From Toxotes chatareus (Eukaryota; Chordata; Actinopteri; Toxotidae), in assembly GCA_016801885.1 (NCBI GenBank), contig CM028896.1, forward strand, positions 3,410,001-3,474,000: DNA of 64,000 bases, given 5' to 3'. Under the pieces are notes generated by a model that saw only the letters and a list, made by a program, of their open reading frames with translations, was not told where the DNA came from and made no database searches. Below, one piece after another: positions 14,155 to 23,337 of the stretch (its first letter is position 1; the number at the start of each line of letters is the position of its first letter). The translations under genes and the position numbers were made by a program.

Positions 14155-17100
14155 TTACAAGAATCCCCACCATTTGTGCACAATCAGGTCATCTCCAAAG
14201 CCTGTATCAAGGAGTCGGTTGCCACATTCTTCCCAGCGACACACTTCACCTTTATCCACCACCACAAACTTCCACTCCACATGGCTCTCTGCGGGCAGGC
14301 TGACCATCGTGGCCCAGTGCCCATCCTTGGTCCTCTCTAGCGGGATGAATTCCTTCCAATTCCCCAGCTCCTGCTGGTTCCCTGTGACAGCTACCGTCTG
14401 GTATGGTGAGTGGGTGAGATAGTGGATGCGGAAGGTCACATTAACGTTCTGGGACATGGGTTGGACAGCCGCAACCTTTTTGTTATTCTCAGTGTTTTCG
14501 TCAACAAGGGAGAGAGTGCTGGTTTGTTTGACTTCAGTGGAAGGTGTGGTATCTGTATTTATACAGGTGGCATCTGTGAGAGGAGAGATGTGCTGGCGAT
14601 CTTCAGTGGGAAGCTGCTCGGGTTTTGTGTGGTCTTGGGCCAGAGATGGGACAGAAAGGTTCATCCAGGGAAGGACTTGGTAGTTACTATCCGTGATCCA
14701 TTCGTTATTGTCCATTGTCGCCTCCATGATACTGATTTCAGTCCTTTCAAAGTCATCTTCTTTCTCCTTCTCTTCTTCTGTTTCCACTTTCTTTGCAACA
14801 CTTGCTTTTTCCTTGTTCACCTTTATCTCTGCAACCTCAACAACATCTTTCACATCTGTTTGCTTTTTCAGCTCATCAGTTAAGCTCACTGGACTTGCTG
14901 CAATCTGTGCCATAAACCGCTCCATTGCTCTGTGGTAACTGTCCTCAATCTCCTGGCCAAACATGTCCTCATTGGCTGCAAATGACTCATACTTGGCCCC
15001 ATCTGTGTGCTTACTGTGGGGTTGCTGGGAGAGAAGTGATGGGTAAGCCCCAAACACCATACCTGCTGTGTTTTGATTGATGACAGGTATAGCTACATCA
15101 TCAGCAAAGAGGCTGTTTTGAGCCTCTGTCCTTTCTTCATACCGTGGATCACTATCTGTGACCAGAGGCCCCATATTTTCAACGGTCATGCCAAACTCAT
15201 TACCAGCATCATGCAAATCAGGGCTGATCGTCATGCTTGAAATCCCGCTCTCTTCTCCAGCACCAGGAGATGACATGCTGTCCTTGTCAATATCCCTCAG
15301 GCCACTTTGCTCAAAAGATGTTAAGTGAATTTGACACATCGGAGGGTCCTCAGTCATGACAGGAGCAGCCCCAGTAGTAAATTCAGAAAAATCGTCATTA
15401 TTTCGCATTTGGTCACTCAGTTGGTCTTGGGAGAAAGACAACATGTCAGGACGAGATATTTCTTCAGACATTACAGGTATAGTGATGCTAGCATTATCAC
15501 AAACAGCTGCATCTGAAGCAGAAATAACCCCTGTCTCCTCAAAAGTTTCACTGATTTCCACATGGTCACGTATTTTGCTTTCACAGATGGATGGCAAGTG
15601 AGAACAAGACATTTCTGCTCCTGTTACAGAAGCAGTTCCATTTTCAATAGTATCAGGAACAGCATCAGCACTAGCTTTGTCCAAAGCTTCATTGTTTATC
15701 ATTTGTTGGTCTTTGTTGCAAGACAGCACATGAGGATGAGATATTTCTTCATCCACTGTAGGGGCAATAATGTTCTGAGCATCACATGTAATCATATCAA
15801 GAGCAGCAGCAACACCAGCCTTTTCATCAACATCAACACTTCCTTCTACCAACACAACAACTGCACTAGTTTCATTCTTTTTGCACTGAATTTCTTCCTC
15901 GAGAGATGGCAAGTCGGAGCCAAGAATAGTAAGACCTGTGTCTTTTTCCAAAGGTGCGGCGATTTCTTCATCTTTCACTTCACTTTGTGGCTGTTGACCT
16001 TTAAATGACAAGTCAGCGAAATCTTCAATGCCTGAGATTTGAGCGTTTGCATCAGCGGTGACACCGGACAGATCGTCATTTACAGGCTCGTTCAAACAAT
16101 GCAGATTAGGGCTGAGTTCCACACTTGAACTGATACATTCCTCACCACATGCAACAGTATCATCACTACTCAGCACTTCCTCTTTCGCTTGATCAGCCAC
16201 AGTGGGAAGAACACCGTCCTCCTGATAGCATGGAAGACCATTTTCTTCTTTTTGTTCAGTCTGAAGTTGTTGCTTGTCAGACTGTGGTGGGTGGGTATTG
16301 AATTTGGCAGCTGTAAGAACGTGGTCTTCATCTATAATTTCTTTGACCACGTCATCATCCCTATCACTATCCTGAACTGTTGACTTCACCTTGTCTGTCA
16401 CGTAATCACACTGTTCCTGCAGTGAAGTTTGCAGGTTTGGTTCTTGTTCAGATGTTGAGGACCAGGTCTCATCTTGTTGAGGAATTAGCTGTTGGTCTAC
16501 ACACTCTTCGTCTGCCTCTTCACCCTCATTTTTCTCTTCTTCTTCTGGAGAGAAGTGATTGCTGGGGTAATTACTGTAGTCAGTACTATCTGGATGGTGA
16601 TTCTCTTCCTTAAACCCCTCATCTTTGCCATTACTGATGCAAGTGACAGGTGCATCTTTATGGATTGTCTCTGGTGTGGTTTTGTTAACTTGTCGTCTGT
16701 CATCATTTTCACTCATAAGAGAGATCTGGTCGGAGCACACTTGAGGGTTTGAAGCAGACTGAAAGTTCTTCTCTTGTCTGTTATTCTCATCTAAAACATC
16801 CTTTTCTACGGTCACATCTCCCTGATCTTCTGCTTTAAACACCTGAAAAGACACATGAAAAGAAAGTTAATATAATTAAAAAACATAAAGTACACAAAGT
16901 TTGTACTTGACAAAATGGCTGTGGTTGATCTCCCAGCCTGCGCTAGTCTGGAACTCCAGTAAGAATGAGGTCTGAGAGAAATGGATATGTAGGTGAGAGA
17001 GAAATATCCCCACTGGTTTGGTGCTCCAAATCATTAAAGAAATAGTTCAGTCAAATTGGGAAATACACTGAGTGTTAGATGGGATCTTATTGCTAACTTT

Positions 17101-19205
17101 GTCCATCTGATATTTGGCACAAAGCTACAGATATTAAATGTAATTTATTGTTAATATACTGACCAACTGTAACTTTAATTTCTCTATAGCTTGCTCTATA
17201 ACATGGCTGCTTACCTTCTCCTTCTCCTCCTCCTCCTCGTGGCTCTGATCATTAATCAGCTCAGGCTCCTTCAAGCAGCTATCGTTACCACTGACCTCTT
17301 CTATCACATCCTTAACGGTGTCATCTGTCGCACCAGGGTGGTAATCACCAGCACGCTCCACCTCCTTTCCAGCCACGGTGTAAGAATCAGATTGCAGGTT
17401 GTGACTGGCCTCCTCTGTATACCTCTCTGCTGCTTTGTAAGAGTCCTGCTCATCTGTCATGTCCTCTGTGTTATCTGAAGTGGTGTGTTTGTTGTCTGGT
17501 ATTTGGATGCGACTCTTTGGAGGAGAATAAGGTGGAAGTTTCTTCTCAGCAGCAGCAGCAGTGGCACGGCGATGCCTGATTTTTAGATCTGTTTGAAGTA
17601 GATGAGCATCCTCCTTCATATCTGATGAACCTTCATCGCTCGCATCTATAAAAGAAAAATGTTCCAACTTAAGAACTTACTTAAAAAAAATCACACTATA
17701 AACTAATATTCTTCACAATATAATACAGTGAGTTTCCTGTTTGATTATTTTCTTGGTTGTATTCATTTTAATTTATTGTTAAATTAGCTACAGACATTCA
17801 GTTGAAATTCAAAATTAATATTTGATAGGAGGAGTCACTGGTTTACAAAGGATAGACATAAAAACCAGGTAACATTTTTTTCAAGGCTTTATCTTATCTA
17901 TTTTCACACCTTTGCAAAACAACAGAACAGCAGAAGATTTGATCACAGGAAAAGTCATCAGTACAGTCTGTGCTGTGATTTGCTGGTTGTATGCCTCCTC
18001 CATTTAAAGCCTTATTTGACCTGGCCACCATCTCCCTAGCGTGCTTTTATCAGTCAGTTTTATCTCACTGTGTCTACAGCTGAATCTAAACGATGTCAGT
18101 GTTTTCAATATAAAGGGAAAGTTCTGCATTCAAAATTTTACTTATGTAGTTTTTTATGAATGGGAAACTGTATTTAGAGTACCACAGTACTTACACAGTA
18201 CAGGAAAAATATCCCCTGTGGGGTTTTTGTAATTACAAATGGTATATTACTTTATTATAGATACATTAATAGGTGAGCAGCATTTTTACTGTTATAGTTG
18301 GATAGTTTGACCTGACCCAATTTTAACTCTTGCTATTACATACTATTGGGTAGTTTGATTTATAACACTGTATTTCATTAATTTGGAGAGGAACCAGAGG
18401 AGGAACTCCAACCGTCAGATAAATTAACTTAAAGTAAAAAGGACATTAATGTGTGGGAGTAGAATATAGAAATACTCAAGAGAAGAAGACTTATGTACAG
18501 GCATGTAATTAAAAGTTATCCCATCACTGTCATCATTTTCCAACAACATTTTTAGTATTATGGTAATCTCTATTCTTTAAAATGCCTATTTGGATTAGAA
18601 TGAGGTCAGCGTTTGCTAACGGCCCAGAGTTAATAATGGCTTTACAGCACGTTATGTCTATTCATATCTTCAACAGTATCACAGTAACCAGCCTAAATAT
18701 TAATACTAACATTATTTCCAGTATCCTGTAATTCATGTGGTCTTTATGATATAGTATTTCCTACAGGGATATCATATTTTTGTGATCTTCCTCTGCACTT
18801 AACTGGGGTTCTCTGTATTCACATTAGATTAAGGCAAATACCTATAGGTTAATATTACTATAATGACTAGTGAATTCCCACACCTGTAACCCGAAGCAGC
18901 CTTCAGCTCGTGAAAACGTTACCTGTTGACTCCACGGAGCTGTGCGATTCCTCCGGGCTCCTGGGCTCCGGTCCCGGTAGGGTCACCGATGCGTCTCCCT
19001 TCGCTCCGGGGCTTTTGCTGTCACTGTCGGCGGCCTTCCTCCGCTTTCCCTTCACGGTCCGGTAGATGATGAAACCCGCTAGCACTGATACCATCGCTAT
19101 TACAGCCAGAGCCACGGCGGGTCCGTGCCGTCCGATCATGCAGAAGAGCGAAGCCAGATCCATGCGTCTCTCCAGAGCCACGGTGTTGCTATTTTTCAGC
19201 GACAT
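14155..19205 (-). CDS. stbd1: Starch-binding domain-containing protein 1 (glycogen receptor), enlarged fish form
   Basis: Membrane-anchored glycogen-binding protein, thought to link glycogen to ER and autophagy membranes (family knowledge). Three coding exons on the - strand: 19205-18923, 17645-17215, 16842-14155. Phases join cleanly (G|AT at the first junction, phase 0 at the second) to give about 1,133 residues. The start is the first ATG in the exon-1 frame. Domains: hydrophobic anchor at about residues 29-48 followed by a basic stretch (KGKRRK); a long, acidic, low-complexity middle; C-terminal CBM20 of about 96 residues ending WWGFL. CBM20 hallmarks are LGNW, HVEWKF and RWEECGNR. Human STBD1 has roughly 360 residues with the same anchor-linker-CBM20 order, so nearly all the extra length is linker, mostly in exon 3. 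The linker carries degenerate tandem repeats and a candidate LC3-interacting motif. Identity is firm from the CBM20 and anchor; the function of the linker is unknown. Confidence 0.92.
14158..14448 (-). other. stbd1: CBM20 starch/glycogen-binding domain of Stbd1
   Basis: Last ~96 codons of stbd1. The domain starts around N-V-N-V-T-F and ends in W-W-G-F-L. Conserved aromatic positions that stack on glucose chains in CBM20 domains are present (the Trp of LGNW and the Trp of VEWKF). No residue I would expect is missing, so glycogen binding is probably kept. Confidence 0.9.
15310..15780 (-). repeat. stbd1: Degenerate tandem repeats in the Stbd1 linker
   Basis: Within exon 3 the protein repeats a pattern about every 41-50 residues. 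Clear anchors are EEISHPHVLS and EEISRPDMLS, about 95 residues (285 bp) apart, with weaker copies between them (MSCSHLPS) and after them (near MCQIHLTS). At DNA level the shared + strand word gagatatttcttc occurs near 15454 and 15739. This suggests local tandem duplication followed by divergence. Confidence 0.65.
16009..16026 (-). other. stbd1: Candidate LC3/GABARAP-interacting motif in Stbd1
   Basis: The codons read E-D-F-A-D-L, matching the F-x-x-L core with acidic residues before it, in a region that looks disordered. Human STBD1 binds GABARAPL1 through a W-based motif in its linker. This F-based site is the best candidate I see here, but such short motifs occur by chance. Confidence 0.35.
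17646..18922 (-). other. stbd1: stbd1 intron 1
   Basis: Donor GTAACG follows exon 1 and acceptor TATAG precedes exon 2. The intron is AT-rich and I see no exon or mobile element in it. Intron 2 (16843-17214) is 372 bp with a GTAAGC donor and a TTTTCAG acceptor. Confidence 0.85.
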
Positions 19206-19430
19206 TGTAATATGTTGTATAAATAACAAAGCCTCTCTATAATATCTGTTTATAAGTGCGCATGAAGGCCTGACTGATGCGACTGAGGCTGCTGCAGGCT
19301 GCCGCTGCTGTGTGAAGTGTAGTGACCTCTTGTTGTTGCTGCAGAGCTGGAAACGGCTGCAGGTGCGAGCTGCTCATTGGCTGACTGGATCACGGGGGAG
19401 TCAACATTCATTCATAAAAAAGGGAAGGGA
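19206..19430 (-). promoter_or_regulatory. stbd1: Probable stbd1 promoter / 5' UTR
   Basis: The region directly upstream of the stbd1 ATG is richer in CpG and GC than its surroundings. It carries a CCAAT box on the - strand (ATTGG on +, 19376-19380), about 170 bp before the start codon. No TATA box is evident at a fitting distance. The exact start site cannot be placed from sequence. Confidence 0.45.
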
Positions 19431-19979
19431 GGTTAGTTTTTGCAGGCTATTTCACACAGACGTTCATGGCGCAGATATTGGTAATAGATCAGGTATCAAG
19501 GATCCACATCCACATCAAACCAGTGAAACCCAGTCTGATAGGATTCAGTCCCAAAAGAAACTCCGGCTTGATGGGATTTGTCCCAAGATGGATGTTTATA
19601 ACCTCAGTTTGTGTTCATATAGATGAGATCTGTTTCAATTATTGGGGGGGTGTGACGGTATAGTGGTCGGTAAGCCTGCTCTGGTTACTCAAATGTTTTC
19701 TATCTTTACCCATAGACTGCATGTTTGTGGGTTCTAGTGCAGGTAAAACATATTGATTATGAATAAAAACACAAAATGTTTTACATGATATTGGTGTGAA
19801 TAATCCTTGAGGAATGAAAGAACCCACAAGGATCACTTCAGAGAACTGTATTCTCCCATAGATCCAACCTCCAATGTGATAAAGCCTCATGAAAAAACAG
19901 GAATGAGCCAGTGAAGTCCACAGTCCTGAGTCAGCCCTGAGTAACAGCTCCACCCAGTGGAGAGCTGTGGTAATGACAG

Positions 19980-19992
19980 GAAAGTTCCTGAA
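19980..19992 (+). promoter_or_regulatory. Perfect heat-shock element of hsp30
   Basis: GAA-ag-TTC-ct-GAA: three inverted nGAAn units with exact spacing, the consensus site for trimeric HSF1. It lies 25 bp upstream of a TATA box and 128 bp before the hsp30 start codon. This supports direct heat and proteotoxic-stress control of the downstream gene. Confidence 0.85.
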
Positions 19993-20017
19993 GACTCTGG
20001 ACCTCCTCCAGTAAGAC

Positions 20018-20024
20018 TATAAAA
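20018..20024 (+). promoter_or_regulatory. TATA box of hsp30
   Basis: TATAAAA, about 100 bp before the hsp30 ATG and 25 bp downstream of a perfect heat-shock element. Transcription should start around 20045-20055, giving a 5' UTR of about 70 bp. Confidence 0.85.
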
Positions 20025-20119
20025 GCTGGGACAGTCCCACTGCTGAGACACACAGAAGAGAACAGACACTTGAACAGCGTTTCATCTCACAAGAAGAGGA
20101 CACTAAACACACACTGAAG

Positions 20120-20761
20120 ATGCTGTGCTCTCATGGATTCCAGTCTGCCCTCAGTCCATTCATGGACTTCTACGGTCCTGTCCGCTGTCTGTGGCCAGAG
20201 GTCAAACCTCTGCTCTACCAGCAGGATCTGCTGCACAGAAACCTGCAGGAGCTGTGCAGCAGTCTGGAGCTGATGGACAAACTTCAACACAAGATCCTGG
20301 AAGAGACAGAGCCTTTCCAAAGCAGTGTGGCCAGGCAGCCAGTCTCCTACCAGCTGGACAAAGAGGGACAGCACTTTGGCCTGACTCTGGACACTCAAGG
20401 CTTTTCCCCAGAGGAGCTGTCTGTCAGGCAGGTGGGCAGGAAGCTGAGAGTCAGTGGCAAGACAGAGAAGAAGCAGGAGGACGGGAAAGGCTCCTACTCT
20501 TACAGACTGCAGGAGTTCAGACAGGAGTTTGATCTGCCTGAAGGACTGAACCCTGAAGCCGTCACCTGCTGCCTGGCTCCAGACGGGAAGCTCCACATCC
20601 AGGCAGCCAAAGGTCCATGTGCTGAGGAGCCTGAGAGAGAGCTGACTATCAAGAGGAGCCTGGAGGAGAAAACACAGCAGAGTGTGTGTTCACACACAGA
20701 AGGCAGCAGCAGCATAGAGACACACAACAGCACACAAGACAAACCTGAACACATGGACTGA
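20120..20761 (+). CDS. hsp30: Small heat-shock protein, fish Hsp30 type
   Basis: ATP-independent chaperone that holds unfolding proteins in the cytosol during stress (family knowledge). A single open frame of 213 codons without introns, as is usual for fish and amphibian hsp30 genes. Residues 1-70 form the variable N-terminal arm, with a Gln/Leu-rich helix-like segment at about 30-60. The alpha-crystallin domain spans about 78-165, with GFSPEELSV and KLRVSGK in its beta strands and APDGKLHIQA near its end. The tail after about 175 is polar (Ser, Glu, Thr, Gln), typical of a flexible solubilising extension. The ATG is preceded by a perfect HSE and TATA box, and AATAAA follows at 20852-20857, so this looks like a complete working gene. 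It is divergent from stbd1, with about 0.9 kb between start codons. Confidence 0.93.
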   Translation: MLCSHGFQSALSPFMDFYGPVRCLWPEVKPLLYQQDLLHRNLQELCSSLELMDKLQHKILEETEPFQSSVARQPVSYQLDKEGQHFGLTLDTQGFSPEELSVRQVGRKLRVSGKTEKKQEDGKGSYSYRLQEFRQEFDLPEGLNPEAVTCCLAPDGKLHIQAAKGPCAEEPERELTIKRSLEEKTQQSVCSHTEGSSSIETHNSTQDKPEHMD

Positions 20762-20851
20762 TCACAGTGTTGCTATGTGATTCTACAGGAAGATTTTATG
20801 GACAAGTGTTAAATGATGATGATGTCTGGTTTTGTTTTTATGATTGAAGAA

Positions 20852-20857
20852 AATAAA
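20852..20857 (+). terminator. hsp30: Polyadenylation signal of hsp30
   Basis: AATAAA about 90 bp after the hsp30 stop codon, followed by a T-rich stretch. It gives a short 3' UTR, typical of a compact stress gene. Confidence 0.75.
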
Positions 20858-22199
20858 TGTTCACAACTTAACCATAGTTTCTAGTGTTTTTATGACAAGT
20901 TTCAGAAAATATAATAATAACATAACGAACATGTTTCTAAATGAAAAATGTTTAAACCTTTAATCCATCACTCAAAAAAATGTTTCCTTTATTCTTATTT
21001 GAAACTGATTTTAGTATGGGTGTGGTTATACTATTTCATCTTCTCAAAATTAGAGGCATTGAAACCAGAAAATTTTCACGACATCATGACAATAGTTATG
21101 AGCATTATTTTTGAGAGAAACTTTTCATTCACAGTCAAATGGAAGTAAAAGGGACATTTTGAAATTTTCTTTTTCTTATCATTTACCTAAAGTGGATTTT
21201 TTTTTGAATGAAAAAACATAAGCATTGAGGAGATTGAACAAAGAGTGCAGTAGCCAACGAATGTCCACTAGATGTCGCATGTAGCATGTAGCATAGTCAG
21301 TATACCTCTGTGATGAATGAGCGTCTTTTCCTGGGGCAGCTACTTTATGATTACTGTCAGAAGCATGGGTAAACTAAAGTCTTGCTCTCTTTGATGATGA
21401 GTAAGACCACGGTTTGCTGTGATGACAGGGCTCTCAAAATAACAAAATCACTTGTAATAAGATACAGCTTTTAAAGATATTTCCTATTTTATTTCCTATT
21501 TTTATTTCCTATTCTTGCAAGACAGAGCCATTTGTGATGATTTTGATTATATGGAGAAAATGTATTACCTATATATTTGAGTTCACCATGAGCACATAAT
21601 AATAATAATCATTATCATCATCGTTATAATGATAGGAATTTTGTTTGTGGTATCACATAAAAACTTATCACCTGGTAAGCAGGTGCGTGACTGTACAAAA
21701 CTCCCTCCATGATGTTTGAATTTTAAAGTTTGCATGAAAATCTGTTTTACTTTTTCAAGCTTCTAAAATCGTGACTCAAATTAAACCGTAAATAAAAGTC
21801 AGCTCTCCTGGGACACAGTCTTCACCAAGTTAAAAAAAAAAAAAGAAAACATTATTAGCCTAACATTGTACAGTGAAGCTGCATTAGTGACCTTGCCCAC
21901 CCATGTTTTTCTTTTTCTTCGCCTATGTTGTTTACAAGTTAATGTCAGCTATTATCATGGGTGCTTGGTCTCCCCCTGGCTCCTGTCTGGCTGTCAGGCC
22001 TTTACTTTCCCAAGAAAAGACAGATTGTTCCATAAACGTGGCAGCACAGGGGCGGAGGAGGAGAGAAACCTCCTTTGGGGACTCACTCGGCTTTTGTTTT
22101 ATGTCTATTTGTGGAGCTGCCCTTTGTTTTTCAGGGCAGTGCTGACAGAATGCTTATTCGCTGGCTCTTTAAATATTGTATGTATTTAAATACTGTAGG

Positions 22200-22690
22200 T
22201 GTTGTTCGCTTCTCTACCTCATTCCTCCATCTCTCCCTGTCTGCCGTTGGAGTCTTCCTTTCATCTCCTATCATCTCCTTTCAAATCACATTGTTTCCTC
22301 TTTTCTTGTCTTCTTCGCCTCTTCTCATCTCCTTGCTACTGCCATCCCATTAACTCTCCTTCTTTCCTCTCCTCTCCATCCTCTACACTCCCTCAGTGAC
22401 CGTTAGGCTGGGCATTGCCGTGACATTCCCTTTACTCAGTATCCTTTGCTTTCATCTCCTCGCTTCTCCTGCAAGATGTGGAGTTTCATTTTGACGCCAG
22501 CAACACATGGGAACATTTACTGACTCTTTTATTTCTTCTTTCCTCCAGGCCCATTTCCCATCCCATCCCCTCCCCCTATCATCCTTCGCCTTCTTTACCA
22601 AAATCTTCCCTATTTACTTTTTCTCTTCATTTCCCGCCCTTCCTCACATTCACTCAAGCCACATTTTCTCCCCCTCCCAACCCTTCCACT
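22200..22690. repeat. Pyrimidine-rich (C/T-skewed) tract
   Basis: About 490 bp made mostly of C and T on the + strand, low in G. It opens all three + frames for Ser/Pro/Phe/Leu-rich translations, a composition artefact rather than coding sequence. Confidence 0.7.
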
Positions 22691-23302
22691 CGTTTCCCCA
22701 TCGGCTCAGACACTTTAACTGACTCTTAATCAACAGGGTGTGTTTGAAGAAGACAGTTTTTATAGCCATTACAAAAGCTCATGAGTCAGTCTTGTGTGTG
22801 AATGTGTGTGGCTGTCTGCATCTGTTTATGGTGAAAAGATGCCATGTAGGATGAAGGCAATGTGGAGCCTTATTAAAAGTGAAAAAAGTGGGAACTGATT
22901 CAACAAATAAAATTAGCATTCCACTATTAAAAGTTTCAGCTCCTCGAACACTCCTTTTTTTAAGGTTCTGCTCAGGAATTTTACAATTTTGTTGAATCTT
23001 AAAAAAAGTTGTGTTTTTCTGACGCACATACAAAGGTCGGATTGTACCTAAACCTACAGGAGCCACAGAGGAAAACACACAGAACACACAGTTTCTGCCG
23101 CCAGTCCTTTCCCTTTTAACGACCAACCTAACACCTAATAAAAATGTCAGTATGTATGTGCTGCAGACAATGCTATGTGAACAATATAAATGTTGTTGAA
23201 ATATAAACTTTCCGGGTGTACAAGTGTTTACTGTATTAAGTTTAATTTAATTCTGTAGTCAGCAAAGCTGTAGCCAATCAAGCATTTACATGAATATCAA
23301 AT

Positions 23303-23337
23303 CTTTACATTGCACACACTATGTGCGCAATGTAAAG
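23303..23337. repeat. Perfect 11-bp inverted repeat
   Basis: CTTTACATTGC at 23303-23313 and its exact reverse complement at 23327-23337, separated by 13 bp. The loop offers a little further pairing. Could be a hairpin or a MITE relic; nothing else marks a function. Confidence 0.6.

Noticed and set aside
14410..14883. 157-codon open frame on the + strand (with others at 14045-14422 and 15562-16008)
   Set aside because: Antisense shadows of the real stbd1 exon 3. Compositions are Phe/Leu/Ser-rich with no family match, and the - strand frame carries the CBM20 domain.
22199..22729. Several overlapping + frames in three registers
   Set aside because: Caused by a C/T-rich tract low in stop codons; translations are Ser/Pro/Phe-rich with no coding signature.
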